Below, piece after piece: positions 20,701 to 31,559 of a stretch of DNA of 39,945 nt. Both the position numbers and the translations under genes were made by a program. The notes beneath the pieces were generated by a model. That model was not told where the DNA came from. It ran no database searches and saw only the letters and a program-made list of their open reading frames with translations. The first letter of the stretch is position 1. Each line of letters opens with the position of its first letter. The stretch comes from Funneliformis mosseae (taxonomy: Eukaryota > Glomeromycota > Glomeromycetes > Glomerales > Glomeraceae): positions 1-39,945 of the forward strand of contig CAJVPP010000219.1 of assembly GCA_910592005.1 (NCBI GenBank). Reading direction: 5' to 3'.

Positions 20701-21720
20701 AAATTTATATATTATATAATATTATAAATTAAAATCTTATTTTTAGTTAAAAAATTCTATGACTTGATTCTAATAACTTAGCTCCTATATATTAGATTGT
20801 ATTAAATAAAATTAACTGTTTATATTTTAGATAATTTACTTATAATTCTATGTAATTACAAGTTTATATAAATGATAATTGAAAGAAGTATAATTAGATT
20901 AATTGCTATTTTGATAATATTAGAATACTATAAGTTTTATTTAAAATAAATCTTTTTTAGTGGATTGATCAATTAAGCTTTTCAATATTATTTAAAATAT
21001 TTAAAAATATTTAAGTATCCTAATACTAGATCTGAAATTGTACTAAAATTAAGCTAATAAACCAAATATTTTAATATTTCAATTATCTTAAAGGTTCTTT
21101 TTAAGAGAAATAAATAATTAACAACTTGTGTAGTTATTAGCATAAATAGATTCTTATATAAAGACAAGAAGAAGGTTAAAACTATAAAATAGTATTTTTG
21201 TTAAAATTAGATTAGTCTTACGATTAATTTAGAATACTATTTAAGAAAACTCTATCAACTTACGGTTAACTTACATGTCTATTTACTAGAGAATAGGAAC
21301 TGTTGTTAAGTTTGAATGATCCTAACTAAAATAATTCATACTTTAAATCTATATTTTTGTGCAATTGCAAAGACCAATCAGCATCAACTCAATTATCAAA
21401 CAGGTGGATAGCGCATATTAGATCACCTTTGTTAAACATATATAGTTCTATGCTAATGCTCTTGACTAATAAAAATTCCAAAATAATATTAAGCTATACC
21501 TTTCTAAAGATAAATAATTCAAATAAAATAAATTAATAATGAAAATTATAACGTTACAAGTTTGACAATCGCCATAGTGTTATATCACCTGAGGTGCAGT
21601 ACAACTTTGCAACTAACACCGGCTACATGGGAATTTTTTAACAAAATTTTGATTTTTGTTGCATTTAATTTTTGAAATGTAATGTCAATTTTAGTCAAAT
21701 AATTTGATGATCGATTTGGT
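20701..21720. other. AT-rich intergenic region, no gene seen
   Basis: No open frame or family motif. Near 21120-21240 the + strand reads with stops as INN-QLV-LLA-IDSYIKTRRRLKL, perhaps an eroded transposase tail. At 21565-21610 a less AT-rich patch (TATCACCTGAGGTGCAGTAC, containing the palindrome CACCTGAGGTG) marks the approach to the intact gene. It contains the likely promoter of the kinase gene. Confidence 0.35.
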
Positions 21721-21724
21721 GAAT

Positions 21725-21730
21725 CACGTG
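21725..21730. promoter_or_regulatory. CACGTG palindrome upstream of the FHA kinase
   Basis: CACGTG within ATCACGTGAT lies 73 bp before the ATG at 21804. It is an E-box/CBF1 type core and is the clearest candidate regulatory site of this gene. The same word occurs in transposon sequence in this window (10674, 10694, 17104), so it is not specific proof of a promoter. Confidence 0.35.
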
Positions 21731-21803
21731 ATAACAAATTAAATAAACTTTTATTCTCAAATCATTTTCTAAATAATTTTTATGTAAAAATTTTCTCTTT
21801 ATC

Positions 21804-24015
21804 ATGCAAAACAACAAAAGAAAACAAGTTTCTTCTGACTTAGCTTCTAATACTTCGAAAATTAGAAAGTACGTTACTTCAGACGGCTGCAAGCTGAATA
21901 TTCGTGACAAATATTGGGGTATGCTCATTCCTATTAACGAAGAAACAAGTGATCGAATCGGTTCTATTTATCTCGAGGCGGAATATCAAACATTCGGAAA
22001 GAACGAAACCCGCAATGGTGTATGTATTCTAAAAAAAAATCAAACAAGTTGATATAAAACTTATTTATTTTACACGTCCTTAGTACCAACATATGCCAAG
22101 CGATTTTGAACTTCATTGCATGTTATCTAAGGTGAGTTTGCTTAAGCATTCTTTAATCCATTAATTTTACTAAGTATACATCGTAACAATAGATTTGAAT
22201 TTTCCCCTCTGATTTAGAACGAACACGGAATGAAGATCACAAAAATATGGTTGTATTTAAGGTTATTATAACTATTTTAAATGCGTTATACTTAATATTT
22301 ACTATAACTATAACAGTGGAAACGTAACTTACATCAATCCGAAAGGAGAAGATTTAATTTTAAATAATGCTGGTGATAATACCGTCATTGTTGAAGGCTG
22401 CCTATTCCTAATACACCTTAATGAATTTACTGCAAAATGTGAGTGTATTATCATTAAATTACATCTTACCAATTTTTACATGTGAATTCTTTAATAAATA
22501 CATTCCTGCATGATTAATAATAATGGTTATTCTAAATTTAATAATTTAGTTAAATTTCTTCTTTGGGAATGTCACTGTGGAAGCGTTTTGGTAAATATAA
22601 AGTCAATTTTGTATGATCATTTACATTCCTCTAAAATAATGATATTATAGTTATATGACAAAGATGATGAAATCACTATTAAAGGTCAGGATGAAGAAGA
22701 AATAACAAACAAAGGTAAATTTTATCACGTATACAACAATTGAATATTTTAATTCCAGTAATTAACATAAATAAATTTATTTGTTTAGATATTAATTTAC
22801 AATGTGCAGTTCATAAGTACGCGATAATTCGTCAATTAGGGCAGTAAGTATTCTTTTATAAGTATTTTATCGATGTTTTTAAATATTTTATTGATTTTTA
22901 TTAATTATTTAATTAATAGGGGCGGGTTTGGCTCAGTTTTTAAAGTTCGAAACCAAGAAAACAATGAAATTTGTGCTTTGAAGTGTTCTTGGAAATATTC
23001 CCTTGCTCGGGAGTATTATATGTTTAAAATAATAAAAGAAATTGTATTTGCTTTTTCTTATTAATCATTCACAATTTTATCAGTTCATTAATACAATTCT
23101 ACATTTTTAGCCAAATGTCTTACAAATTTTTGGCGGTTTTAATTACGAATACACCCAAAAAAGCTTTTTAATAATGGAATGGTAGTTAATCTTATTACTA
23201 TTTATATTATATTTTTTGTTATTACTTAATAACTGCTTGATTTTAGGATCAAAGATGGAACTTTATATGATCTTATTAAAAGTGAACACAGGTTTACCAA
23301 GGAGGAATTAGTTTCCCTTGCAAAGAATATGAGTGTCACATTAAATGTAATAACCATTTAAATTTTACATTTGAAGTTTATAATAGACTAAATCCCTTTT
23401 ATTTCGTAGGAATTTCATGAAAAAGGACTTGTATATAGGGATTTAAAACCAGCCAATATTCTAGTAGATTTATCGGTAACTCCCTTTAATATAATCCTAT
23501 GTGACTTTGGACTTTGCAAGGAGGCCGAAAAAATTATGCCAGGGAGACCTGGTGGAACGAAAGCTTATTGTATGCAAGATTTTATTTGAATCATTAATTA
23601 TATTCTAAAAATGGTATTAATTTAATTCAATATATAGTTTCTCCAGAGATAATAAATAAATATGGCAAACAAACCAAATTCCATGACTATTTCTCCTTAG
23701 GAATAGTATTATTAGAATGCATTATGCAGAATAAATTTTATGGTAATGATAAAGTTTTTCAGGATGCTTCTGCAATAAGGCAAAAACAAATTATTGAAAA
23801 GACTTGTGCTCAGTATTTTGAAAGGAAACATTCATGGACAAAGGAAATAAATGATGAAGGTGATTTATGATTTTTCTTTTTTTGTATAATTTATTACTAT
23901 CACAGTATATTTAATTGTAAAAATATCAAATTTAAATAATATAGTTTATAACATTATTGGAGATATGATAAGAATATCACCGGAAGAAAGAAAGCTATTT
24001 ATACCGAATGCTTAG
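21804..24015 (+). CDS. FHA-domain serine/threonine protein kinase (Rad53/Chk2/Dun1-like)
   Basis: A 13-exon model closes to exactly 446 codons (445 aa). Exons: 21804-22019, 22084-22131, 22218-22261, 22317-22438, 22550-22590, 22651-22714, 22789-22843, 22920-23043, 23111-23181, 23247-23346, 23410-23569, 23638-23859, 23945-24015. All introns are GT-AG, 55-111 nt. Residues about 50-160 form an FHA (phosphothreonine-binding) domain with YQTFGKN (61-67), LSKNEHG (86-92) and NVTYIN (105-110); the usual GR is GK, and NG is NV. Residues about 190-440 are a kinase: GQGGFGSVF, Lys218, Glu228, YRDLKPAN (Asp306, Asn311), DFG (Asp327), SPE (350-352), Asp365. All catalytic residues are present, so it should be active. 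FHA plus kinase is the layout of DNA-damage and meiotic checkpoint kinases; which ortholog is not decidable here. Kinase homology is sure, FHA likely. Confidence 0.88.
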
Positions 24016-24830
24016 CCACAACTTTATATGGGGTTTAGGCGTACATCTTTGCGCTATTTTGGAATATCCGATTAGATTGCAAATAATTCATGCAAAAAGT
24101 AATAAAGGTTCCTATAAGTTCTACCAGAGCACACTTAAATTCTTGGAAGAGTCTTATTTTATTCAGGAATATCCTGTTTCATCAACGAATTCAAATACAG
24201 ATAACGCTATTTCTGCAGAAAGTCCTACTCGTTACTATCTTCAATCTCTTAGAATTGATCAAATAAACAAAACAATTTTATATATTATACATTGGATGAT
24301 GGTATTCTCCAAAATAGTGAACGTAATAAGTTTGAACAGGTCATGATTATTTACAAAACGTCGAAATGGAGCTAGTTCGTAGATTAGTTTTGAACAACTC
24401 TCAGGCATACATGGAACCTTTCACATATCACATGGTATTATTCAAAGAACATACAAGTATTTTTTTGGGATATCAAACCTTTAATTCATCAACAGAAAAT
24501 TCCATCTGATAAGATTTTTTTTGATTATAGGCGTGGTACCAACTAGTGCTATATACAGTAAATATCATAATAATAATTCATTATCTTATGATGAACTTCT
24601 ATTTTCATTAGAAATTTTGCTTTGTTTCGTAAAACGTACATCGTTTGGAAACAAAGAGACAACAATTCTTGATTATTTTAATCAATGGATGAAATTATCC
24701 ATATTCTTATTAAACATTGGAACATGTCTCAAACATTTAACAGACCTTATGAATTGATTGAAGAACAAATTGCAAATTCCGTGATAAAATATATAGAGAT
24801 ACAAAGTGAAGAATGCAATTGACTCAATAT
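24016..24830 (+). pseudogene. Unrecognised gene broken by frameshifts
   Basis: Directly after the kinase stop the + strand is coding-like but hops between frames. The first frame (to about 24275) reads GVHLCAILEYPIRLQ, YKFYQSTLKFLEESYF, ESPTRYYLQSLRIDQ. A second gives YYTLDDGILQNSERNKFEQ and MIIYKTSKW (about 24275-24370). A third gives MELVRRLVLNNSQAYMEPFT and YHMVLFKEHT (24366-24460). Next is FFWDIKPLIHQQKIPSDKIF (about 24460-24520), then YHNNNSLSYDELLF (24550-24600), and lastly WNMSQTFNRPYELIEEQIAN (about 24715-24780). The joins need single-base indels, not splice sites. I do not recognise the family. It could be the lost C-terminal extension of the kinase gene or a separate neighbour. Unlike the left-hand transposons, breaks are indels rather than C-to-T stops. 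Confidence 0.55.
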
Positions 24831-26075
24831 CATCTTCGATGTCGACAACGTGTTTCCAGAACAGTTCGAATGTTAATCGACTTCGTCTAGAAATATGAGG
24901 ATATACTGTGTCTCTCCAACGGTCCTGAAGGCTTAATAGGTGAAATGTGGTAATATGAAAAGAAGATGATACGGCTGACCGTAAAGTAAATGTGATCTAT
25001 AGCATTGGAAAAAAATTTTTGAGGTTTTCTAATTTGGATATTGATTGATTGTCAAATGGTGAAAATTTATTAAAGGGGTGTGAACTTTCGGGGTTGAACA
25101 AGATAAATTCTGACAAAAGAAAATTCTTTATTCAATTCATTAATAGAGGTTCTCAAAATTTAATGTGAAAAACGCCATTAGACTTAAAATGTAAATACAA
25201 TAGATAAAATCTTACTTCGACAAATTGAAATTATCAACATACTTTATTTTGGAGATGTGTACATATGAACTCGTAATTAAATTCACGAAAGAAAATATAA
25301 AATAAAAAAATTACCTTAGTATATATAATTATTTTTTATGAAAAATGGATGATAAATAGATATAAATATGATAGTTTAAATGATTCATGTAAGATCAAGC
25401 CGGGAATCGAAATTTATAGACCAATTATATGGTTATAAGTCCGAACAGGAAACTTGCTGCGACTTTAATCCTCGTATGAAATTGATTACGATTTCTTTTA
25501 AATTTTGATATTTCATTGAATTCATTACTGATTCAATTCAATCGACTTATCTATGATTAAGAAACTTATGTACTTAAAATTTACTTCGTTAACAACTTAA
25601 CCGCTTATGAAATAAGAATTTACCTTCCAATACCTCAAATATCCGAGAAAATGTAGAAAATGCATTCATTGCCGTATTATGTTTAGCATTAAAATATAAT
25701 GTCAAAAGCTGAAGATGACGGTTCAGTCGAAATCCTAAGGGATGATTTTAAAACAGAATTTTCAGCAGAAACGTTAGTTTTTCAGTGATATTAATAGAGC
25801 GATTGAAACTATTATCTAGATAAACGTTATATTTTGAATAAAAATTCGGCAAAGAAAGCCGACCAATCGAATGGATTCACTAATCTATTCATTTATCGTC
25901 ATGAATGCTTCCGGAATTGTAAAATATTTATCAATCAAAAGAATCCTTACGTTATTCATCGTTCAATATTTAAAAGTTTTTCGGTCGCGAAAGTATATGA
26001 ATTTCCAACAACCATTCAAATTAAAATAAAATATATTTTAGAGAAAAAATTAATTATTTGTTGAAGATTATAGGA
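24831..26075 (+). pseudogene. Further decayed coding-like sequence, unrecognised
   Basis: The base composition stays close to that of genes (less AT than flanks). Short coding-like runs persist: LSNGENLLKGCELSGLNKIN and KRKFFIQFINRGSQ (about 25050-25170), then LKMTVQ/MSKAEDDGSVEILRDDF (about 25700-25755), DINRAIETII (about 25785) and SNGFTNLFIYRHECFRN (25867-25920). The longest open stretch is 25834-26064 (76 codons from an ATG) and shows no known motif. It probably belongs with the pseudogene before it, but the link is only by proximity. Confidence 0.3.
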
Positions 26076-26810
26076 ACCTTACTGAATTCTATACTATATT
26101 AGCATAAATTTCATTATGATTTTGACAAAATGATAAAAAATAAAAAATAATTATTATTTTGAAATTTTCGTAAAATTTCTTTTAACCTCTTTGTGCGCTA
26201 AGCAACCTTTTTGTTTTTTTACATCTTAAATTTCTACGAATTCTAGATTTATAAATATTTATATGAATTTGCTGCGCCGTCATTTAATAATGATTATCTT
26301 CCAAGTCACTACGTATTTATATAGCACAAAAAGATGATAATTGTATTATTTATTTAAGCATATTACATATTTAAACAATTACAATTAGTTTTCCTATAAT
26401 TAATTACAATGAAGGAATAATAATTTAGATGAGAAAAATTTAAACTATTTATTCGTGTCTTTTTTTTAATTAAGAATTTAGATACTCATCTCTACTCAAA
26501 AAATAAAAAATTGAATATATTATCTAAGAAAAACTATGTAATAAAATATATACAACTATTACTTACTTACTAAAGGATTTTTATATATAATCCTAGGGTC
26601 ACGAATTTCTTATTAGTTTCCCTTAATTATTCTCATCATTAGTACGAAAAGTTCCTTCAATTACAAATGGTGTCATAATCAATTCTAACAGTTAATTGTT
26701 ATTTACATGATTCCAGTATAAATAACCATTCTGTAAAATAAAATAAAAATATATATAAATACATAAAATTAAATGCTGATTGATCATACAATCTGTGTAT
26801 CTTTTTCATA
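26076..26810. other. AT-rich intergenic region, no gene seen
   Basis: No frame of note on either strand and no repeat structure beyond homopolymer runs. Confidence 0.4.
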
Positions 26811-26814
26811 TTAC

Positions 26815-27740
26815 AAATCGAGGTTCCTGTTGGCCTTTCCGGGTACCTGTTGGTCTTCGGATTGGCCTTGGACCTCTTGACAAGTTGTTGGTATAGTAGT
26901 TTTATTAAAGTTTATATAACTAAATTCTTATAGTTGTATAAGAACTACATATTGAGATCCTGTTGTACTCTTATCCTCTTTGAATTCTTTCAAATATTAA
27001 TTAAGAAATTGATGTATATATTAGAATAAAAAAAAAAAAGACTCAATTTCAAGTCTATCACATCATAATTTTGAATCGTTAGAGATAGTGTCTTCTTATG
27101 CCTTAACCCAAATATTTTAACGACTTCCGATTTTTTGATATTATACATAATTTTTTGTGTATTGTCTCGTAAAATTTGTACATCAGATTCTATAACGAAA
27201 CAAGGAGCCTCTTCAGAAGCCAATTTCGGATAAAGTCTCATGAAGTGTTTCCATTTCATTCATCAACCTTTCTTGGTACCAAAACAATCCTGAAGCAAGG
27301 TAAACTTTACTAAATCCACCCTCCTCTAATAATAAATTATTGTCAATAATAAACCTCAAGTAACCTTCCTCACATGATGTTGTCACGTCCTTTGATGTTT
27401 TCGATTCTATTCGTCTAATTTCCAAACTGTCTTAAAAAAATCACTTTTACATCAAAAGCAATTCTTTTATTAGTTCATTCAATAAAATTTTCAAATTACT
27501 TGCTTTTCATATTTACGTTGCGTATTGGATTTGAGGCTTTTAAATTCTCCATTTCAGATCCTACGGTAATATTGTAACTATCAAGATAATCATAACTGGA
27601 CTGGTTGATGATGATGATTACCTCCTTTCATTTCTTATACAAGCTTTTGCTGTCAATTCCTAATCTCTCTTGTCTTCCTTTAAATGACGCTTGATTTCAT
27701 TTGCAAGGATCCACTCAATCCACGTCCTAAAGTTCAAAAT
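26815..27740 (-). pseudogene. Decayed coding region with kinase-like Gly-rich loop
   Basis: Read on the minus strand: WIEWILANEIKRHLKEDKRD near 27660-27720, then an open stretch from the ATG at 27425 with LRFIIDNNLLLEEGGFSKVYLA (27300-27360). EGGFSKVYLA looks like the ATP-binding loop of a protein kinase. A frame change near 27240 gives MRLYPKLASEEAPCFVIESD, VQILRDN and YDVIDLK. Near 26820-26875 a less AT-rich patch codes a Pro/Arg-rich tail (RGPRPIRRPTGTRKGQQEPR). No Lys/Glu pair, HRD or DFG motif follows, so if this was a kinase most of it is gone. Frameshifts rather than C-to-T stops break it. Confidence 0.4.
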
Positions 27741-28185
27741 TTAGATCGTATTTAGGAATTGCAAAAAGTGGTTACTTCTTCACCAGAATTTTTGAATATT
27801 TTTTTTTGTTTGCACTTGGTGAATCGATATATAAAATAATGAAAAAATAACATCAAAGTCTACTAGATGCTGCACGGAAGATGTAATTATAGTAAAAATG
27901 AGGGGACGTACTGTATAAAAAGGATATAATTAATCAATTCCTCAAACTTAACTAATTTAAATAAAAGTATTTATGTTTTGATTCCAGATGAAGAATTTGA
28001 TGTAATGCTTCGTAATCTGTTTTCTAAACCTTAATAAACCTGTTAAAGTGTGTTGCTGCAACTACTAAATTAAAATGAAAAAAAGAAATATTGAATAAGA
28101 AATATCATATCCACGGATTTATGATTGATTAAAAAAAAATAGCCCGCGAATCAATTATTATTTAATAGTAATACATATAAAAACC
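27741..28185. other. AT-rich intergenic region, no gene seen
   Basis: No coding frame or structured repeat is visible. Confidence 0.4.
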
Positions 28186-28239
28186 ATGTGCTCGTTCGAG
28201 TCAGTTTAAATATTTGAAATTACTAACCGTAACAATTCA

Positions 28240-28292
28240 GTGTAGTGCATGCCTTGGGTTCGAGTTCTTGCTGCTTCCCAAAAAAAATTTTT
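28240..28292 (+). other. tRNA-like fragment (B-box and acceptor end)
   Basis: ATTCAGTGTAGTGCATGCC resembles a D-arm/A-box region and is followed directly by TTGGGTTCGAGTTCTTG (B-box-like) and CTGCTTCCCA, like a T arm and acceptor end. The anticodon arm is missing, the T stem pairs poorly and no matching 5' acceptor strand is present. It is followed by an A-run/T-run. A decayed tRNA or tRNA-derived SINE head is possible. A weaker B-box-like word (TGCTCGTTCGAGTCAG) lies at about 28190. Confidence 0.25.
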
Positions 28293-28299
28293 TTTCGTT

Positions 28300-31087
28300 T
28301 AATCATTTAATCAAGTCATGAGATATGGTAAATCAGTAATATGATTTTTCGATTTTTTTTTTATTCGATTAGCTTGTTGTTTGTGTCATGACATTTAATA
28401 AATATTCACTTTTTTAAACATTATTCGTCAATAAACTTGCAACTTAATTATTATATATCAGATAACTACGCTAAGTATTAGATCAAATGAATTTATTATT
28501 TCTTTTTTTTTTAAAAAAAAAGAAAACAATTATACATATTATAGAGAAACAAGTTGTTCAGCAAACGCAGCATCATTGTGTATCCTAGAACAACATCAAA
28601 TGGATCAAAAATAGTTGGTGACGATTGTAGCTTTTAATTTTGGCACCCAAAACAAACCGGTCTAGTATAATGGTTTGTAGGATCAAAATAAAAATCAGCT
28701 GATAGTAACCTAAAGAAATTACATAAAAAAGGGGGAATAATTTAATGAAAAAAATTTTGCCTATGCGGTTCAAGCCAAAAGTCAAAATTTTGTATTCGAA
28801 ACTTTGCTGCTAATTTAGGTCGAGAATAAAATTATAAATATAGTTTTACCTTCTTTTAATATAGAAACTTTAAAGTGTGGTCGAAGCTAAATTAATTTTT
28901 CCTTTTTATTTCCCAAAGTTTTTTTTTTTTTTTGCCTTCGTACTGCATTAGTTGATCAAATAAATTTTCTTTAAATTTAGCCGTCAATTAGGTAAGGTAA
29001 ATCATTTTTATACTGAAAATTAATGATCATTAATGATCATTGAATGTAATTTATTTATTAAATATTTTTTTAGTCTCTCGGGCCTTTCGGGTTCAAACAG
29101 TAAGATAATATAATTCCAGTAATACGGCAGTTCTACTTTTTAATATTAGGTTTATTCTGTATATAACATAATAGTTTCTTTTGATTGTTTGATTTGAAGT
29201 ATAAAATTAACATTAAATAAATAATGGGAAGCAATAAAAAAAAAATTTTATCACTTAGTTTGGTTAATTTTTAATTATTCTTCAGGTCAGTCTAGCTAAA
29301 TTTTTCATTATATTACAAAATTGGTTGGCCTACGAAAAAATGAAATATTAGATCGAACCGATCGAACCAAAAAGTAAAAAAATATGAAACTTAATCGAAA
29401 ATAATAATAAACAAAAGATACTTGTAAGTGAAAGCAAAAGAAAAAACAAAAAAAAAAAAAACTCGATTCTAGCACCTAAAAAAAAGAAAATAATTTAACG
29501 ATACCTAAACGATCCAAAGTAAGACCGCCTGACAGGTGCCTTTATTATTTATTGCAAAAAGCCAAACAAAATAACTTATATAAGGTAAATCTTTCAAATA
29601 CAAACTTTTAAAGCGTTTTTATATTAAAAATAAAACTACCAATTTTTTAAATATATGAATCTAATGATATACAAGAAATTATAAATTTAAGCTGTTGTAT
29701 TTCAACTAATAAATCAACTAATAATTTAGTTATACAGTTAGAACGATTTAAATTTAAATGAAAAAATTGAAGAAATTGCAAATGCACAACATTTGTTTGA
29801 AATTTTGTAAATTAGATCAAGCAATGTAATTTTACTGAAAATTTTAAAAAACTTGCAAGACAGGGATTAGGTTAAAGAAGAGCTTCTGATCCTAATGAAT
29901 TTTAGCTCACTCTCGTTTTGATAAATTTACACCAGAAGGATTGTTATATTGGATTTTGTTTATAAATGCAATCTTTTATTACTTAGAGAAGACGAACTTT
30001 ACAAATTATTAGCATCAAGTTTTAATATATAATGGTTGTGATTTTACGTGAATCAAAGCAAACTAAGAAATGTGAATCGTTCTGATACAAGCAGTATATT
30101 ATAAAAGACCATTTATTTAATAAAGCACAAGAAACTGGTTCAAGAAATTAACTTATTTATTTTTATAATTTATATATTTATAGAATTGCAAACATTCTGC
30201 ACAAAAGAATTCGAAATCAATGAATGAGAGTCAATTTTTCATACAAATTGAACTCATTCTTTAAAACAAATACATTTAATACAGTTCTTTTATCTTAATA
30301 ATAACGATAATATTTATAAATGTATGTTTTTAAATAAACATATATATTTTAATGTCATGGTCAAACAAAATTACTCTACGGTCAAAGTATTTGAATCATA
30401 TACAGATGTGTAATTATAACTAATACAGCATAAATTTAACTGATTTACTAAAGATCCGGTAATCATAATTGTAAAATTCTCAAGGATGGAAAATGTGAAA
30501 AGCAATCCTTTCCTTTAAAAACTTGGATACAAGAAAACCAATTGATTTAATTTAAGTTTGATCATTTCAGATAAAATATTAGTTTACTTTTTCTTAAAGC
30601 TGATGTAAAATTCCATCGTGTAATGAGTCTACGATTAAAAATGTTGGAAATGCTTATTAATATAAGTAGATACCTTACTACGTAAGAAATTTTTATTATG
30701 TTATAATTGTCTTTTTATATAGTAATATCACGTGTATGTTATTATAAAGAATAATTCTAACATTTGCAATTTTCTGAAAAAATATTCAAAGTGTATTGAC
30801 GTCAAAATCAATTTCCTTGGTAATATATCCTAAAAATATATATAGAACATTTAGTTTATAAGAAAAAATCTTACATATAAAGAATATCATACCTACTTAC
30901 CACATTCATTGATATCCAGTTTTAGTTCCTTTGATATTTAATCTAATTAAATTTGTTTCAATATAACATAATATTAGTGTTATTAAATTTATATTTAATT
31001 TAATTTTTAATGTACAAAATATTTACCACTATTTATATCTATAAATAATTTACTACTTTTAACACTTTTGTTATCTTCATCTAAGTT
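28300..31087. other. Long AT-rich intergenic region, no gene supported
   Basis: Stops fill all frames. Items seen: homopolymer palindromes (T-run then A-run at 28504-28523), a direct repeat ATTAATGATCATTAATGATCATT at 29021-29043 in two halves, GATCGAACC twice at 29352-29370, and coding-like but broken text FDKFTPEGLLYWIL near 29917-29960. A CACGTG lies at about 30730. None of these supports a gene. Confidence 0.4.
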
Positions 31088-31274
31088 TCTTTGCCTAGTG
31101 TTCCTAATGAGTCGAGTTAAATCGAGTTTCGAGTCAAAATTATCCTACATACATTTAATTTAAAGTACTTATTTATTATGTGTAACTAAAATTTACAATT
31201 ATTCACAATTATGCGAGTCAAATATGCGAGTTTATGCGAGTTTATGCGAGTCATTTCGGAACTCTATCTTTGCC
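31088..31274. mobile_element. 171-bp hAT-type MITE with perfect 8-bp target duplication
   Basis: The element 31096-31266 starts TAGTGTTCCTAATGAGTCG and ends as the inverse of TAGAGTTCCGAAATGACTCG. It is flanked by identical TCTTTGCC copies (31088-31095 and 31267-31274). The right half contains ATGCGAGT four times at 8-15-bp spacing. The TAGTG-type start and 8-bp duplication indicate hAT. It has no coding capacity. Related words (CGAGTTAA, ACTCG) occur at 37.48-37.9 kb. Confidence 0.88.
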
Positions 31275-31555
31275 TTTTTATTTTTTTTTTAAAAAAAAAT
31301 ATATTAATACTAGTAATTTAAAATAAATATTAGTTAAATACAAATTACCATTAGAAAATTGATGATTTTTATGATAATAATCAAATAAATCTAGAATTTA
31401 ATACAACATTTAATTATTGAATTCAACAAAAAGATTGTATATCAATTTGATTATAATTACCCAATTCTGAATTAATAGATTGACTAAATTTCGTGTAAAC
31501 ATCACAGATTTTATCATTTCTCCTAGTGATTTACTCTTATAAATTGCCTTCTGAT
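31275..31555. other. AT-rich intergenic region
   Basis: No gene. A T-run/A-run palindrome lies at about 31280-31300. Confidence 0.4.
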
Positions 31556-31559
31556 TATT

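Noticed and set aside
21695..21928. A 77-codon minus-strand frame overlapping the kinase start
   Set aside because: Antisense to exon 1 and the promoter region of the FHA kinase, whose splice model closes in frame.
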